A stretch of 32,375 bases of DNA from Acidobacteriota bacterium. Its GTDB lineage: Bacteria > Acidobacteriota > Blastocatellia > Pyrinomonadales > Pyrinomonadaceae. The notes under the pieces are model-generated. The model saw only the letters and a list, made by a program, of their open reading frames with translations. It had not been told where the DNA came from and did no database searches. The stretch spans positions 1 to 32,375 of the forward strand of contig QHXR01000015.1 of assembly GCA_003223025.1 (NCBI GenBank). Direction: 5' to 3'. Of the stretch, positions 7,091 through 14,341 are shown one piece after another. A program made the translations under genes and the position numbers. Each line of letters starts with the position of its first letter. Within the stretch, counting starts at the first letter, position 1.

Positions 7091-8608
7091 ATGAACAGGA
7101 CTCCTCTACTTTTTCTCAACGTCATCATCATCGCGACGTGCGGCTTGATATACGAGTTGCTCGCCGGCACGCTTTCGAGTTACGTTCTTGGCGATTCCGT
7201 CACGCAATTTTCTTTCATCATCGGTATCTATCTTTCGGCGATGGGCGTCGGCTCGTGGCTGTCGAAGTACATAGAAAAGAACATTGCGGAGAAGTTCATC
7301 GATGTCGAGCTCGCCGTTGCCGTCATCGGCGGATTTAGCGCACCGCTTCTGTTCTTAACATTCGCGCATGTTTCTTACTTTCAGATCATTCTTTACACGA
7401 TGGTATTTCTTATCGGCGTCCTTGTCGGATTGGAGATCCCTTTGTTGATGCGAATTCTGAAGGATGAGCTGGATTTCAAAACTCTCGTCTCCCGCGTGCT
7501 CGCTTTGGATTATGTCGGAGCACTCGTCGCAAGCTTGTTGTTTCCGATCTTCCTGGTTCCAAAGCTCGGACTGAATCGTACATCGCTTTTATTCGGGATG
7601 CTGAATGCAGGCGTCGCAGTTTGGGCAACATGGCTGCTTGAGAACCGTCTGAAAAAGAATCCGAATGTGTTCCGTATCAAAGGCGCGGTTATCATTCTCC
7701 TTTTGCTGATCGCATTCATAAAGGCCGACCGTCTCACGACGCTCGCCGAGGACGCGCTGTTTGTCGACAACATCATCTACGCAAAAAGTTCGTCGTATCA
7801 GCGAATCGTCGTAACGAAAGGAAAAACCGGTTACGCGCTTTTTCTGAACGGCAACCTTCAGTTCAATTCATTCGACGAATATCGTTATCACGAAGCTTTG
7901 GTGCATCCGGCCTTCGCCGCATACAACGGCGAACCGAAACGCATTCTCGTCCTCGGCGGCGGTGACGGACTCGCGTTGCGCGAGATCCTGAAATACAAAT
8001 CCGTCGAGACCGTTCAGCTCGTCGATCTCGATCCGGCGATGACCGGTCTGTCGAAAGCATTGCCCGCGCTCGCTGAACTCAATCATCATTCGTTTGATGA
8101 TCCGCGAGTCTCGGTCGCAAACGCAGACGCATTTGTCTGGCTCGACAACACGGCGATCGAACCATTCGATATCGCGATCGTCGATTTCCCCGATCCGAAC
8201 AACTTCGCGCTAGGCAAACTTTACACGACTCGCTTTTACAATCTTCTAAAACAAAAACTCACGCCCGATGCCGCGGTCGTCGTCCAATGCACATCGCCGC
8301 TGATCGCACGCAATTCGTATTGGTCGATAGTAAAAACTCTCGAAGCGGTCGGCTTCACCGTGAAGCCATATCAGACGACGGTGCCGAGCTTCGGGCTTTG
8401 GGGATACGCTCTCGCAAAGCAGCAAGCATTCGAGATCCCGACTCAGCCACCGAATGTCGAACTGAAATTTCTAAACGTCAGCTCGTTCGCATCGATGTTC
8501 GAATTCCCAACCGACATGAAAATGCCCGACGAAGAGATCGAAATAAACCGCCTCGACAACCAGGCGCTCGTTCGATACTACGAAACCGAGTGGAGGCGGT
8601 TTGAATGA
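7091..8608 (+). CDS. Membrane-anchored polyamine aminopropyltransferase (spermidine synthase-like)
   Basis: The protein has 505 residues. The N-terminal half (about 1-212) holds six to seven hydrophobic segments. Residues about 225-480 form a spermidine-synthase fold: SSYQRI (234-239), LNGNLQFNSFDEYRYHE (252-268), the SAM-type glycine loop GGGDG (289-293), the acidic strand end DLDP (312-315) and DFPDPNN (365-371). The last motif takes the place of the usual DSSDP and keeps both acidic positions. Members transfer an aminopropyl group from decarboxylated SAM to an amine such as putrescine. The membrane fusion suggests activity at the cytoplasmic face, possibly on a membrane-linked or unusual acceptor. 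The SpeD half of the fusion upstream would supply the donor. The start has no clear Shine-Dalgarno; the hairpin repeat precedes it. Confidence 0.88.
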   Translation: MNRTPLLFLNVIIIATCGLIYELLAGTLSSYVLGDSVTQFSFIIGIYLSAMGVGSWLSKYIEKNIAEKFIDVELAVAVIGGFSAPLLFLTFAHVSYFQIILYTMVFLIGVLVGLEIPLLMRILKDELDFKTLVSRVLALDYVGALVASLLFPIFLVPKLGLNRTSLLFGMLNAGVAVWATWLLENRLKKNPNVFRIKGAVIILLLLIAFIKADRLTTLAEDALFVDNIIYAKSSSYQRIVVTKGKTGYALFLNGNLQFNSFDEYRYHEALVHPAFAAYNGEPKRILVLGGGDGLALREILKYKSVETVQLVDLDPAMTGLSKALPALAELNHHSFDDPRVSVANADAFVWLDNTAIEPFDIAIVDFPDPNNFALGKLYTTRFYNLLKQKLTPDAAVVVQCTSPLIARNSYWSIVKTLEAVGFTVKPYQTTVPSFGLWGYALAKQQAFEIPTQPPNVELKFLNVSSFASMFEFPTDMKMPDEEIEINRLDNQALVRYYETEWRRFE

Positions 8609-8631
8609 GGGTTTCGGAATGTTGCTCGGCC

Positions 8632-8671
8632 TTTCCGGAATAACTGATAGGTGATAACTAATAACTGATAA
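8632..8671 (+). repeat. Left 40-nt inverted repeat of the four-helix-bundle cassette
   Basis: It starts TTTCCGGAATAA and continues as heptads of TAACTGA type. Compared with the reverse complement of 9034-9073, it matches at 36 of 40 positions. Confidence 0.88.
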
Positions 8672-8683
8672 TGGAGAACTCCC

Positions 8684-9031
8684 ATGGACATACTGCAAGA
8701 GAAAGCGTACGCATTTGCGCTACGAATTGTCAGACTGAGTGAATATCTCAACAACGAGAAGAAAGAGTTTATTCTTTCAAAGAAGATCTTGGACTCAGGC
8801 ACAAACATAGGGCTGCTTATTGAGGAAGGCAAGCAAGGAGAGAACAGGCCTGACTTTGTTCAGAAATACTCTGTCGCAAACAAAGAAGCGTTCAAAAGCA
8901 ACTTTCTTCTCCGGTTGCTGCGTGATTCAAAGAAAGTTACGCGCACACAATCGGCCTCTTTGCTAACGGACTGTGAAGAACTGCAAAAGCTTTTAATTAC
9001 TTCGTTGAAGACCGCCCGCAAAAATGAATAG
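8684..9031 (+). CDS. Four-helix-bundle protein (S23/IVS-encoded family)
   Basis: This 115-residue protein shows the family pattern: KAYAFALRIVRLSEYL, then FILSKKILDSGTNIGLLIEEG, then DFVQKYSVANKEAFKSNFLLRLL, and a C-terminal LQKLLITSLKTAR. The family is named for ORFs in 23S rRNA intervening sequences. Members form homopentameric four-helix bundles, and their role is unknown. Here the gene is not in an rRNA but between a spermidine-synthase-like gene and an oxidoreductase, flanked by inverted repeats at 8632-8671 and 9034-9073. The start ATG has GGAG at 8673-8676. Its Lys-rich composition and lower GC than the neighbours suggest transfer. Confidence 0.86.
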   Translation: MDILQEKAYAFALRIVRLSEYLNNEKKEFILSKKILDSGTNIGLLIEEGKQGENRPDFVQKYSVANKEAFKSNFLLRLLRDSKKVTRTQSASLLTDCEELQKLLITSLKTARKNE

Positions 9032-9033
9032 AG

Positions 9034-9073
9034 TTATCAGTTATTACTTATCAGTTATCACTTATTCCGGAAA
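9034..9073 (-). repeat. Right 40-nt inverted repeat of the four-helix-bundle cassette
   Basis: This is the inverted partner of 8632-8671. Its last bases (CCGGAAA) directly precede the GTG at 9074, so they contain the only candidate ribosome-binding site of the oxidoreductase gene. Confidence 0.88.
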
Positions 9074-10687
9074 GTGAAACTAACCCGACGAGAATTACTA
9101 ACGACCTTTCTGGGCGCGCCGCTGGCGATGGCGGCGTGCAGTATTGGCGCGTCGAAAAAATTTCCCGACGGTAACATAGTGGGGCAAAGTGTTGGCCTCG
9201 GACACGTGCTCAGGGACCAAAGCAATTTCGAAGTTCCTTCCGACAAGTGGCAGACGATAAAGGTTGCGATCGTCGGCGGCGGAGTTGCCGGATTGTCCGC
9301 TGCATGGAAACTTTCTAAAAATAATTTCAACGATTACGTTCTGCTCGAACTTGAGAAAGAGATCGGTGGAACTTCGCGGAGCGGAACGGGGACGCCGGTT
9401 GGATATCCGTGGGGCGCGCATTATTTGCCGGTGCCGTTTCAGGAGAACGGCGAGTTGATCTCGTTACTCGATGAAATGTCGTTGGTCGAGGGTCGGAACG
9501 CGAATGGCGATCTCATAGTCGGGGAACAGTATCTTTGTCGCGAGCCGGAGGAGCGCGTTTTCTATAAAGGTCGATGGTACGAAGGTTTGTATCTTCACGC
9601 AGGTGAAAGTGAGGACGACAAACGACAGTTTGCTGAATTTCAGAAACAAATCGATGCGTGGGTAAATTGGCGTGATGCAAAGGGCAGACGCGCGTTCGTG
9701 GTGCCGGTTGCAAATTGTTCGAATGACGAAACAGTTACATCACTCGATCGACTCTCGTTTGGAGACTGGCTTCGTCAAAACGGGTTCACATCGGAGCGTT
9801 TGAGCTGGTATTGCGATTACGCATGCCGCGACGACTACGGATTGAAGCTCGAACAAACATCCGCGTGGGCCGGGCTATTTTATTTTTGTTCGCGCGTGCG
9901 ACGGAGCGGCGTCGAGTCGCAGCCGTTCATCACATTTCCGGAAGGGAACGGACGATTTGTAAATCACCTGTTCGATCGCGTAAAGAACAACGTTCGAAAA
10001 TCTCAGATGGTCGTGTCGATCGCGCCGAATAAGAAAGGCGTAGATGTGATCTGTCTCGCTGATGATCAGTTGCGCGGATTTCATTGCGAGAAGATTATTT
10101 TTGCATCGCCCATGTTCACGGCGCCGTATGTCATTCGGGGATTTAATGACGACGCGCCTTTTGCCGCAAACGAGTTTCAGCACAATGCATGGTTCGTCGC
10201 GAATCTATTTTTGAACGACCGGCCGAAGCCACGATTCGCGCGAGATTTTCCGCTTGCATGGGACAACGTGCTTTATGAAAGCCCGTCACTCGGTTATGTG
10301 AATGCGACACATCAAAAGGGAATCGACTACGGTCCGACGACGCTCACTTACTATTACCCGATGTGTCATGAAGAAGAAGGCCGGACAAAGCTTTTCAATT
10401 ACACGTGGCGTGAGCTCGCCGATGTTTGTCTGACCGACGTTGCTCGAGCACACCCGGAAATCTACGATCTGTGCGACAGGCTCGATATAATGCGCTGGGG
10501 TCACGCGATGATCTCGCCGCGTCCGAATTTTCTTTGGAGCGGAGTTCGGGAAAAAGCGATGCTGCCGTGGCGTAACATTCACTTCGCACATACCGATTTG
10601 AGCGGGATCGCATTATTCGAGGAAGCTTTTTATCATGGCGTAAGGGCGGCCGGAGAAACCTATACTTCAGCGTCGAAGAGAAGTTGA
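9074..10687 (+). CDS. Tat-exported FAD-dependent amine oxidoreductase-like lipoprotein
   Basis: The 537-residue protein begins MKLTRRELLTTFLGAPLAMA, a twin-arginine signal (Arg5-Arg6), followed by Ala-Cys. Cys22 is thus a candidate lipid anchor. The FAD-binding Rossmann motif VGGGVAGLSAAWKLSK lies at about 67-82, followed by the acidic ribose-binding strand LLELEKEIGGTSRSG (90-104), as in flavin amine oxidases and phytoene-desaturase-like enzymes. Substrate residues cannot be assigned. Folded export by Tat is expected for a flavoprotein, and tatC lies at the left edge of the window. Its place after a spermidine-synthase-like enzyme makes a polyamine or amine substrate plausible, as inference. 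The start is GTG, and its ribosome-binding region lies in the cassette inverted repeat. It overlaps the next gene by 1 nt (TGATG). Confidence 0.8.
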   Translation: MKLTRRELLTTFLGAPLAMAACSIGASKKFPDGNIVGQSVGLGHVLRDQSNFEVPSDKWQTIKVAIVGGGVAGLSAAWKLSKNNFNDYVLLELEKEIGGTSRSGTGTPVGYPWGAHYLPVPFQENGELISLLDEMSLVEGRNANGDLIVGEQYLCREPEERVFYKGRWYEGLYLHAGESEDDKRQFAEFQKQIDAWVNWRDAKGRRAFVVPVANCSNDETVTSLDRLSFGDWLRQNGFTSERLSWYCDYACRDDYGLKLEQTSAWAGLFYFCSRVRRSGVESQPFITFPEGNGRFVNHLFDRVKNNVRKSQMVVSIAPNKKGVDVICLADDQLRGFHCEKIIFASPMFTAPYVIRGFNDDAPFAANEFQHNAWFVANLFLNDRPKPRFARDFPLAWDNVLYESPSLGYVNATHQKGIDYGPTTLTYYYPMCHEEEGRTKLFNYTWRELADVCLTDVARAHPEIYDLCDRLDIMRWGHAMISPRPNFLWSGVREKAMLPWRNIHFAHTDLSGIALFEEAFYHGVRAAGETYTSASKRS

Positions 10688-11778
10688 TGACAGTCATTAG
10701 CGAGAACTCGATCCACGTCTCCGAGTCTCCGCGTCCCCGCGTCGCGTCGGCCTGGCTGTTCTCCCGCAACGTCGATCTCACCGTCTTCCTCGGGAGCGCG
10801 ATCGCGTCACTTCTTCTTCTCGCGGTTGGATGGCAACTCGGAATTCTCAATAGCGATTCGCCCGATTGGACTTGGATCTCGGCCGTGCTGCTGATCGACG
10901 TCGCACATGTATGGTCGACAAGCTTTCGCGTCTATTTCGACAAAGAAGAACTGAAGCGCAGACTCGGACTTTATCTTCTCGTTCCGATCTTCGGATACGC
11001 GGTCGGTGTCGCGCTGCATTCGGAAGGCGAGCTCACGTTTTGGCGAGGGCTGGCGATCGTCGCAGTGTTCCATTTCGTCAGACAACAATACGGCTGGGTC
11101 GCGCTATACAGGCGAAAAGCAAATGAAACGGAATCGTGGACGTGGTGGATAGATTCGGCCGCAGTCTATCTTGCGACAATTTATCCGCTCGCGTTCTGGA
11201 TGACGAGCCTCCCGCGAAATTTCGAATGGTTCGTCGCGAACGATTTCTTTGCGCTGCCGGAGTTTGTCGACGACGTTGTGTTTCCGATCTACGTTCTGGC
11301 GCTTATCGCGTACTTTGCGAAATCCGTCTATCTCTATTTCACGACCGGATTTCTCAACATAGGAAAAGATATCGTTGTCACGACGACCGCAGTGTGTTGG
11401 TATGTCGGAATCGTCGCGCTCAATTCCGATTACGCGTTCACGGTGACGAACGTGATCATCCACGGTGTGCCCTACTTCGCGCTGATTTGGTTCTATGCGA
11501 AAGCCAGGCGCAAATCCACGGGACAATTCTACCGAGCGTTCTCATCGAACTGGATCGTCTTCCTCGCGACGCTCTGGGCGTTCGCTTATGTCGAGGAATT
11601 ATTCTGGAATCGTGGAGTATGGCACGAACGAAACTGGATGTTCGGATCGAACTGGGATTGGACGGAGTGGAAAGTTTACCTAGTTCCGCTCCTCGCGGTG
11701 CCGCAACTGACGCACTATGTCCTGGATGGATTCATCTGGCGAAGAAAGAGTAATCGTGGGTTGGAGAATGTTGTGTGA
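10687..11778 (+). CDS. Polytopic membrane protein of the polyamine cluster, function unknown
   Basis: This 363-residue protein has about eight to nine hydrophobic segments from residue 30 to the end. Conserved-looking features are aromatic and histidine-rich: LIDVAHVWSTSFRVYFD, FHFVRQQYGWVALYRRK, IIHGVPYFALIWFY, and PQLTHYVLDGFIWRR. Several His residues within or next to helices suggest a metal or haem site, or a lipid-modifying membrane enzyme, but no family is recognised with confidence. The ATG overlaps the stop of the oxidoreductase (TGATG), which indicates translational coupling; a TTG one codon earlier is less likely. Residues about 11-21 are encoded by a copy of the GACGCGG repeat. Confidence 0.68.
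   Translation: MTVISENSIHVSESPRPRVASAWLFSRNVDLTVFLGSAIASLLLLAVGWQLGILNSDSPDWTWISAVLLIDVAHVWSTSFRVYFDKEELKRRLGLYLLVPIFGYAVGVALHSEGELTFWRGLAIVAVFHFVRQQYGWVALYRRKANETESWTWWIDSAAVYLATIYPLAFWMTSLPRNFEWFVANDFFALPEFVDDVVFPIYVLALIAYFAKSVYLYFTTGFLNIGKDIVVTTTAVCWYVGIVALNSDYAFTVTNVIIHGVPYFALIWFYAKARRKSTGQFYRAFSSNWIVFLATLWAFAYVEELFWNRGVWHERNWMFGSNWDWTEWKVYLVPLLAVPQLTHYVLDGFIWRRKSNRGLENVV
10716..10748. repeat. GACGCGG-type repeat inside a coding sequence
   Basis: The stretch is made of CGTCTCCG and CGCGTCCC units like those at 7053-7080 and 26866-26889. It encodes about residues 11-21 (SESPRPRVAS) of the membrane protein, ahead of its first hydrophobic segment. Confidence 0.5.
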
Positions 11779-11784
11779 TGGTTT

Positions 11785-11840
11785 TGAGTTCCGCCTTCGG
11801 GCGGCCGAGCCGCGGCTTTGCCGCCTGAAGGCGGAACTCA
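11785..11840. repeat. 56-nt palindromic REP-like repeat
   Basis: Perfect 14-nt outer arms lie at 11785-11798 and 11827-11840. They continue into a 7-bp inner stem with one G-T pair (11799-11805 with 11820-11826), and the loop contains AGCCGCGGCT. It separates the convergent membrane-protein and PDZ genes and may act as a bidirectional transcript end, although no T-run is present. Confidence 0.8.
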
Positions 11841-11847
11841 GAACTAA

Positions 11848-12840
11848 TTACAAAACCCGACCCGGAAACCGAAATTCCGTCATCGGGATCGGTGTTGCCG
11901 GCATCGCAAACTTGAATTGCTGCGGTGCCATCGGAGCGACCGGCGACTCGAAGAACATGTTGAAATCTCCGTCGGCCTTCTCGGGTGTCACGCGGATCGT
12001 CTGACGATTTCCCTGCCGGACGATGGTCAGAGCAACATCGCCTTCCTTCTTATCGCCGATCGCGCGAATGACATCGGTCTCACTTCTCACTTCCTTGCCT
12101 TCAGCCTCAACGATGATGTCGCCTGCTTTCAATCCCGCCTTCGCGGCCGGCGAATCCGCACGGACATCGTTGATCATCACGCCGCTCGCGACGTTGAAGA
12201 ATTCGCTGAGCTGTTTCGTCAACGTGGTTACTCCAACGCCGATGCGTCGTCCCGAACCCGAACGCCAGACAAACGGCTGACCCGGAGCTCCGGGCGTTAA
12301 CGCTTCGAATCCCGGCATATCATCCATCTTCGGCATCGTCGGCAATTCGCCGGACGGCGGAACCGGTAGACGCTCCAGCTTCGGCAGGCTTGCACCAAAC
12401 GAGCCTTCTTCGAATTTCGGCGTCGGACGTTTTCCGAGTGTCGCGGTGACCTCGCGCTCGCCGCCGTTTCTCACGACGGTTACCTTCACCTGATGATCGG
12501 GAGAAACTTCGCTCAACAATCGCGTAAGCTTGCGGACGCTGGTGATCTCTTCGCTATCGAGGCGAACAATGACATCACCATTCTGAATTCCCGCCTTCTC
12601 GGCCGGCGAACCTTCGATCACCTTGTCGACGGCCACGCCACGGACTTCTCTTAATCCGTATTTTGCGAAGTTATCTTTCGTGATCTCTTCGGTCTGGACG
12701 CCGAGGTAGCTTCCGTCGCCGTCAAAGAAAAACGAGAAAGATTTACCCTCGCCCTTCGCTCCGGGCCCCGGCGTCTGCCCGTCACCGACCATGACAAAGA
12801 TAAAGCCGATCAAAAGAAAACCCAATGATTTACTGATCAT
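11848..12840 (-). CDS. Exported protein with two PDZ domains
   Basis: This 330-residue protein has an N-terminal hydrophobic signal (about residues 4-20). PDZ domain 1 spans about 43-135 (YLGVQTEEI, then VIEGSPAEKAGIQNGDVIVRLDSEEI). PDZ domain 2 spans about 198-290 (RRIGVGVTTL, then VRADSPAAKAGLKAGDIIVEAEGKEV). They are linked by a Pro/Met-rich segment. The two domains resemble the PDZ pair of DegP/HtrA-type proteins, but there is no trypsin-like protease domain, so it is probably a periplasmic peptide-binding or scaffold protein. The start has a strong GGAGG on the minus strand. It is convergent with the membrane-protein gene, and a palindrome lies between them. Confidence 0.87.
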   Translation of the reverse strand: MISKSLGFLLIGFIFVMVGDGQTPGPGAKGEGKSFSFFFDGDGSYLGVQTEEITKDNFAKYGLREVRGVAVDKVIEGSPAEKAGIQNGDVIVRLDSEEITSVRKLTRLLSEVSPDHQVKVTVVRNGGEREVTATLGKRPTPKFEEGSFGASLPKLERLPVPPSGELPTMPKMDDMPGFEALTPGAPGQPFVWRSGSGRRIGVGVTTLTKQLSEFFNVASGVMINDVRADSPAAKAGLKAGDIIVEAEGKEVRSETDVIRAIGDKKEGDVALTIVRQGNRQTIRVTPEKADGDFNMFFESPVAPMAPQQFKFAMPATPIPMTEFRFPGRVL

Positions 12841-12980
12841 ATAACCTCCAGTACTTATTAAATTTCTTGGATAAAAATGACTTAAAGCGTTTATGCTCCG
12901 GATATGTTTTTGGTTGCGCGAGGGCCAGGAAAAGGTTGCTCAGCGTGAGGTAAAACCCCGACCCTTTAGGAAGGAAGAGC

Positions 12981-13068
12981 AAGAATCTTTGCCCGCGAAA
13001 TACGCGAAAGAAAGCGAAATAAGAAAAATCTTTTTCGTGTCTTTCGCGTGTTTCGCGGGCAAATTCTT
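12981..13068. repeat. Long palindrome, GCCCGCGAAA family
   Basis: Arms 12988-13011 and 13040-13063 are 24 nt with a single mismatch. Pairing extends outward (AAGAAT/ATTCTT) with a small bulge, and inward with A-rich and T-rich sequence. It fills much of the 247-nt gap between the PDZ gene and the aminotransferase gene. The remainder of that gap shows no gene. Confidence 0.8.
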
Positions 13069-13087
13069 CTCTTTCTACTGGTGCTCG

Positions 13088-14317
13088 TCACCGAATCTTT
13101 CGAAGTCTTTCCGCTGCGGCCTCGAGCGTTTCGTCTTTCTTGCAGAAACAAAACCGCACCATCTGCGATCCCATTTCGCGATTCTCGTAGAATGATGATC
13201 CGGGCACGACGGCCACACCGATTTCGCGGATCAAGTGTTTTGTGAATTCGATATCGTTCGCGAATCCGAAATCCGAAATATCCGTCATCACGTAGTAGGC
13301 TCCGTCAGGCGAATCACATTTGAACCCGGCCTCGCGCAAGACCGGCACGATGAAGTCGCGCTTGCGCTGATATTCGACCTGGAGGTCTTCGTAGTAACTT
13401 GGCGGAAGACTCAACGCATAAGCTCCGGCATGCTGCAGCGGATTTGCTGCGCCGACAGTTAGAAAGTCGTGCACTTTTCTGATCGCCTGCGTGATGTCCG
13501 GCGTAGCGATGCAGTATCCGACACGCCATCCTGTCACTGAGTACGTTTTCGACAGCGAGTTCACAACTACGGTACGCTCGCGCATTCCGTCGAGCGTGGC
13601 CATGCAGATGTGGCGACCTGACGGCGATGGATAGGACTCATGAGACCTATTCGTCCCATCGACTTCACCGTCGTAAATAATATGTTCGTAGATCTCGTCC
13701 GTGAAGCAGAGCGCGTCGAACTCTTTGCAAAGACCGGCGATGAATTCCATCTCGTCCCGAGTGAAAACTTTTCCGGTCGGGTTGTTCGGATTGCAGATAA
13801 TGATCGCCTTCGTCTTCTCGTTGAATGCGGCGCGTAACTCATCGCGATCAAAATAAAAACCGTCATCGTTTCGATAGAGCGGAACGAAACGCGGACGGGC
13901 ACCGGAGATGATCGTGTCCGGCATGTAGTTCTCGTAATACGGATCGAAGATGACCGCTTCTTCACCCGGATCGATCGTCGCCATCGCGGCCGCGATCATT
14001 CCTTCGGTCGAACCGCACGTCACCGTGATCTCGCTCTCCGGATCGATGTCCATCCCGAGAAACCATTTCGTCTTCGCCGCGATCGCGTCGCGAAAACTTT
14101 TCACGCCCCATGTGATCGCGTATTGATTATGATCGGCGTCGATCGCCTCTTTCGCTTTTTGTTTTATGTCCTCCGGCGCCGGCCAGTCGGGAAATCCCTG
14201 ACCGAGATTTACGGCACCGTACTTCGCAGCCTCGCGACTCATCTCGCGGATAACCGACTCGGTGAACGATGCGGCTTTTTGAGAGACGCGCTGTTTTGAT
14301 ATGCGTGCTTGAGTCAT
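13088..14317 (-). CDS. PLP-dependent aminotransferase, class I (kynurenine/methionine aminotransferase-like)
   Basis: This 409-residue fold-type I enzyme shows the standard motifs: NLGQGFPDWPAP (37-48), CGSTEG (101-106), NPNNPTG (176-182), TDEIYEH (206-212), and the PLP-binding lysine Lys257 in NSLSKTYSVTGWRVGY. The NLGQGFPD opening and the overall pattern fit the group of kynurenine, glutamine and methionine aminotransferases rather than strict aspartate aminotransferases. The exact substrate is undecided. A short hydrophilic insert (about 216-236) lies after the TDEIYEH motif. It follows the nucleotide-sugar dehydratase by 24 nt on the same strand and is probably co-transcribed. The start has no strong Shine-Dalgarno. 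Confidence 0.9.
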   Translation of the reverse strand: MTQARISKQRVSQKAASFTESVIREMSREAAKYGAVNLGQGFPDWPAPEDIKQKAKEAIDADHNQYAITWGVKSFRDAIAAKTKWFLGMDIDPESEITVTCGSTEGMIAAAMATIDPGEEAVIFDPYYENYMPDTIISGARPRFVPLYRNDDGFYFDRDELRAAFNEKTKAIIICNPNNPTGKVFTRDEMEFIAGLCKEFDALCFTDEIYEHIIYDGEVDGTNRSHESYPSPSGRHICMATLDGMRERTVVVNSLSKTYSVTGWRVGYCIATPDITQAIRKVHDFLTVGAANPLQHAGAYALSLPPSYYEDLQVEYQRKRDFIVPVLREAGFKCDSPDGAYYVMTDISDFGFANDIEFTKHLIREIGVAVVPGSSFYENREMGSQMVRFCFCKKDETLEAAAERLRKIR

Positions 14318-14341
14318 AAAAAGGACTCGCGGGAGTTAAAA

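Larger units (their letters stand above)
8632..9073 (+). mobile_element. Four-helix-bundle gene cassette bounded by inverted repeats
   Basis: A single small ORF (8684-9031) is enclosed by near-identical 40-nt inverted repeats, and the cassette separates two genes of one cluster. The organisation resembles intervening-sequence elements in some bacterial 23S rRNA genes, where a related ORF lies between pairing flanks. No target-site duplication is recognisable. Mobility is inference. Confidence 0.6.

Noticed and set aside
8632-9073. 23S rRNA intervening sequence
   Set aside because: The ORF family fits, but no rRNA sequence surrounds it; the neighbours are protein-coding.
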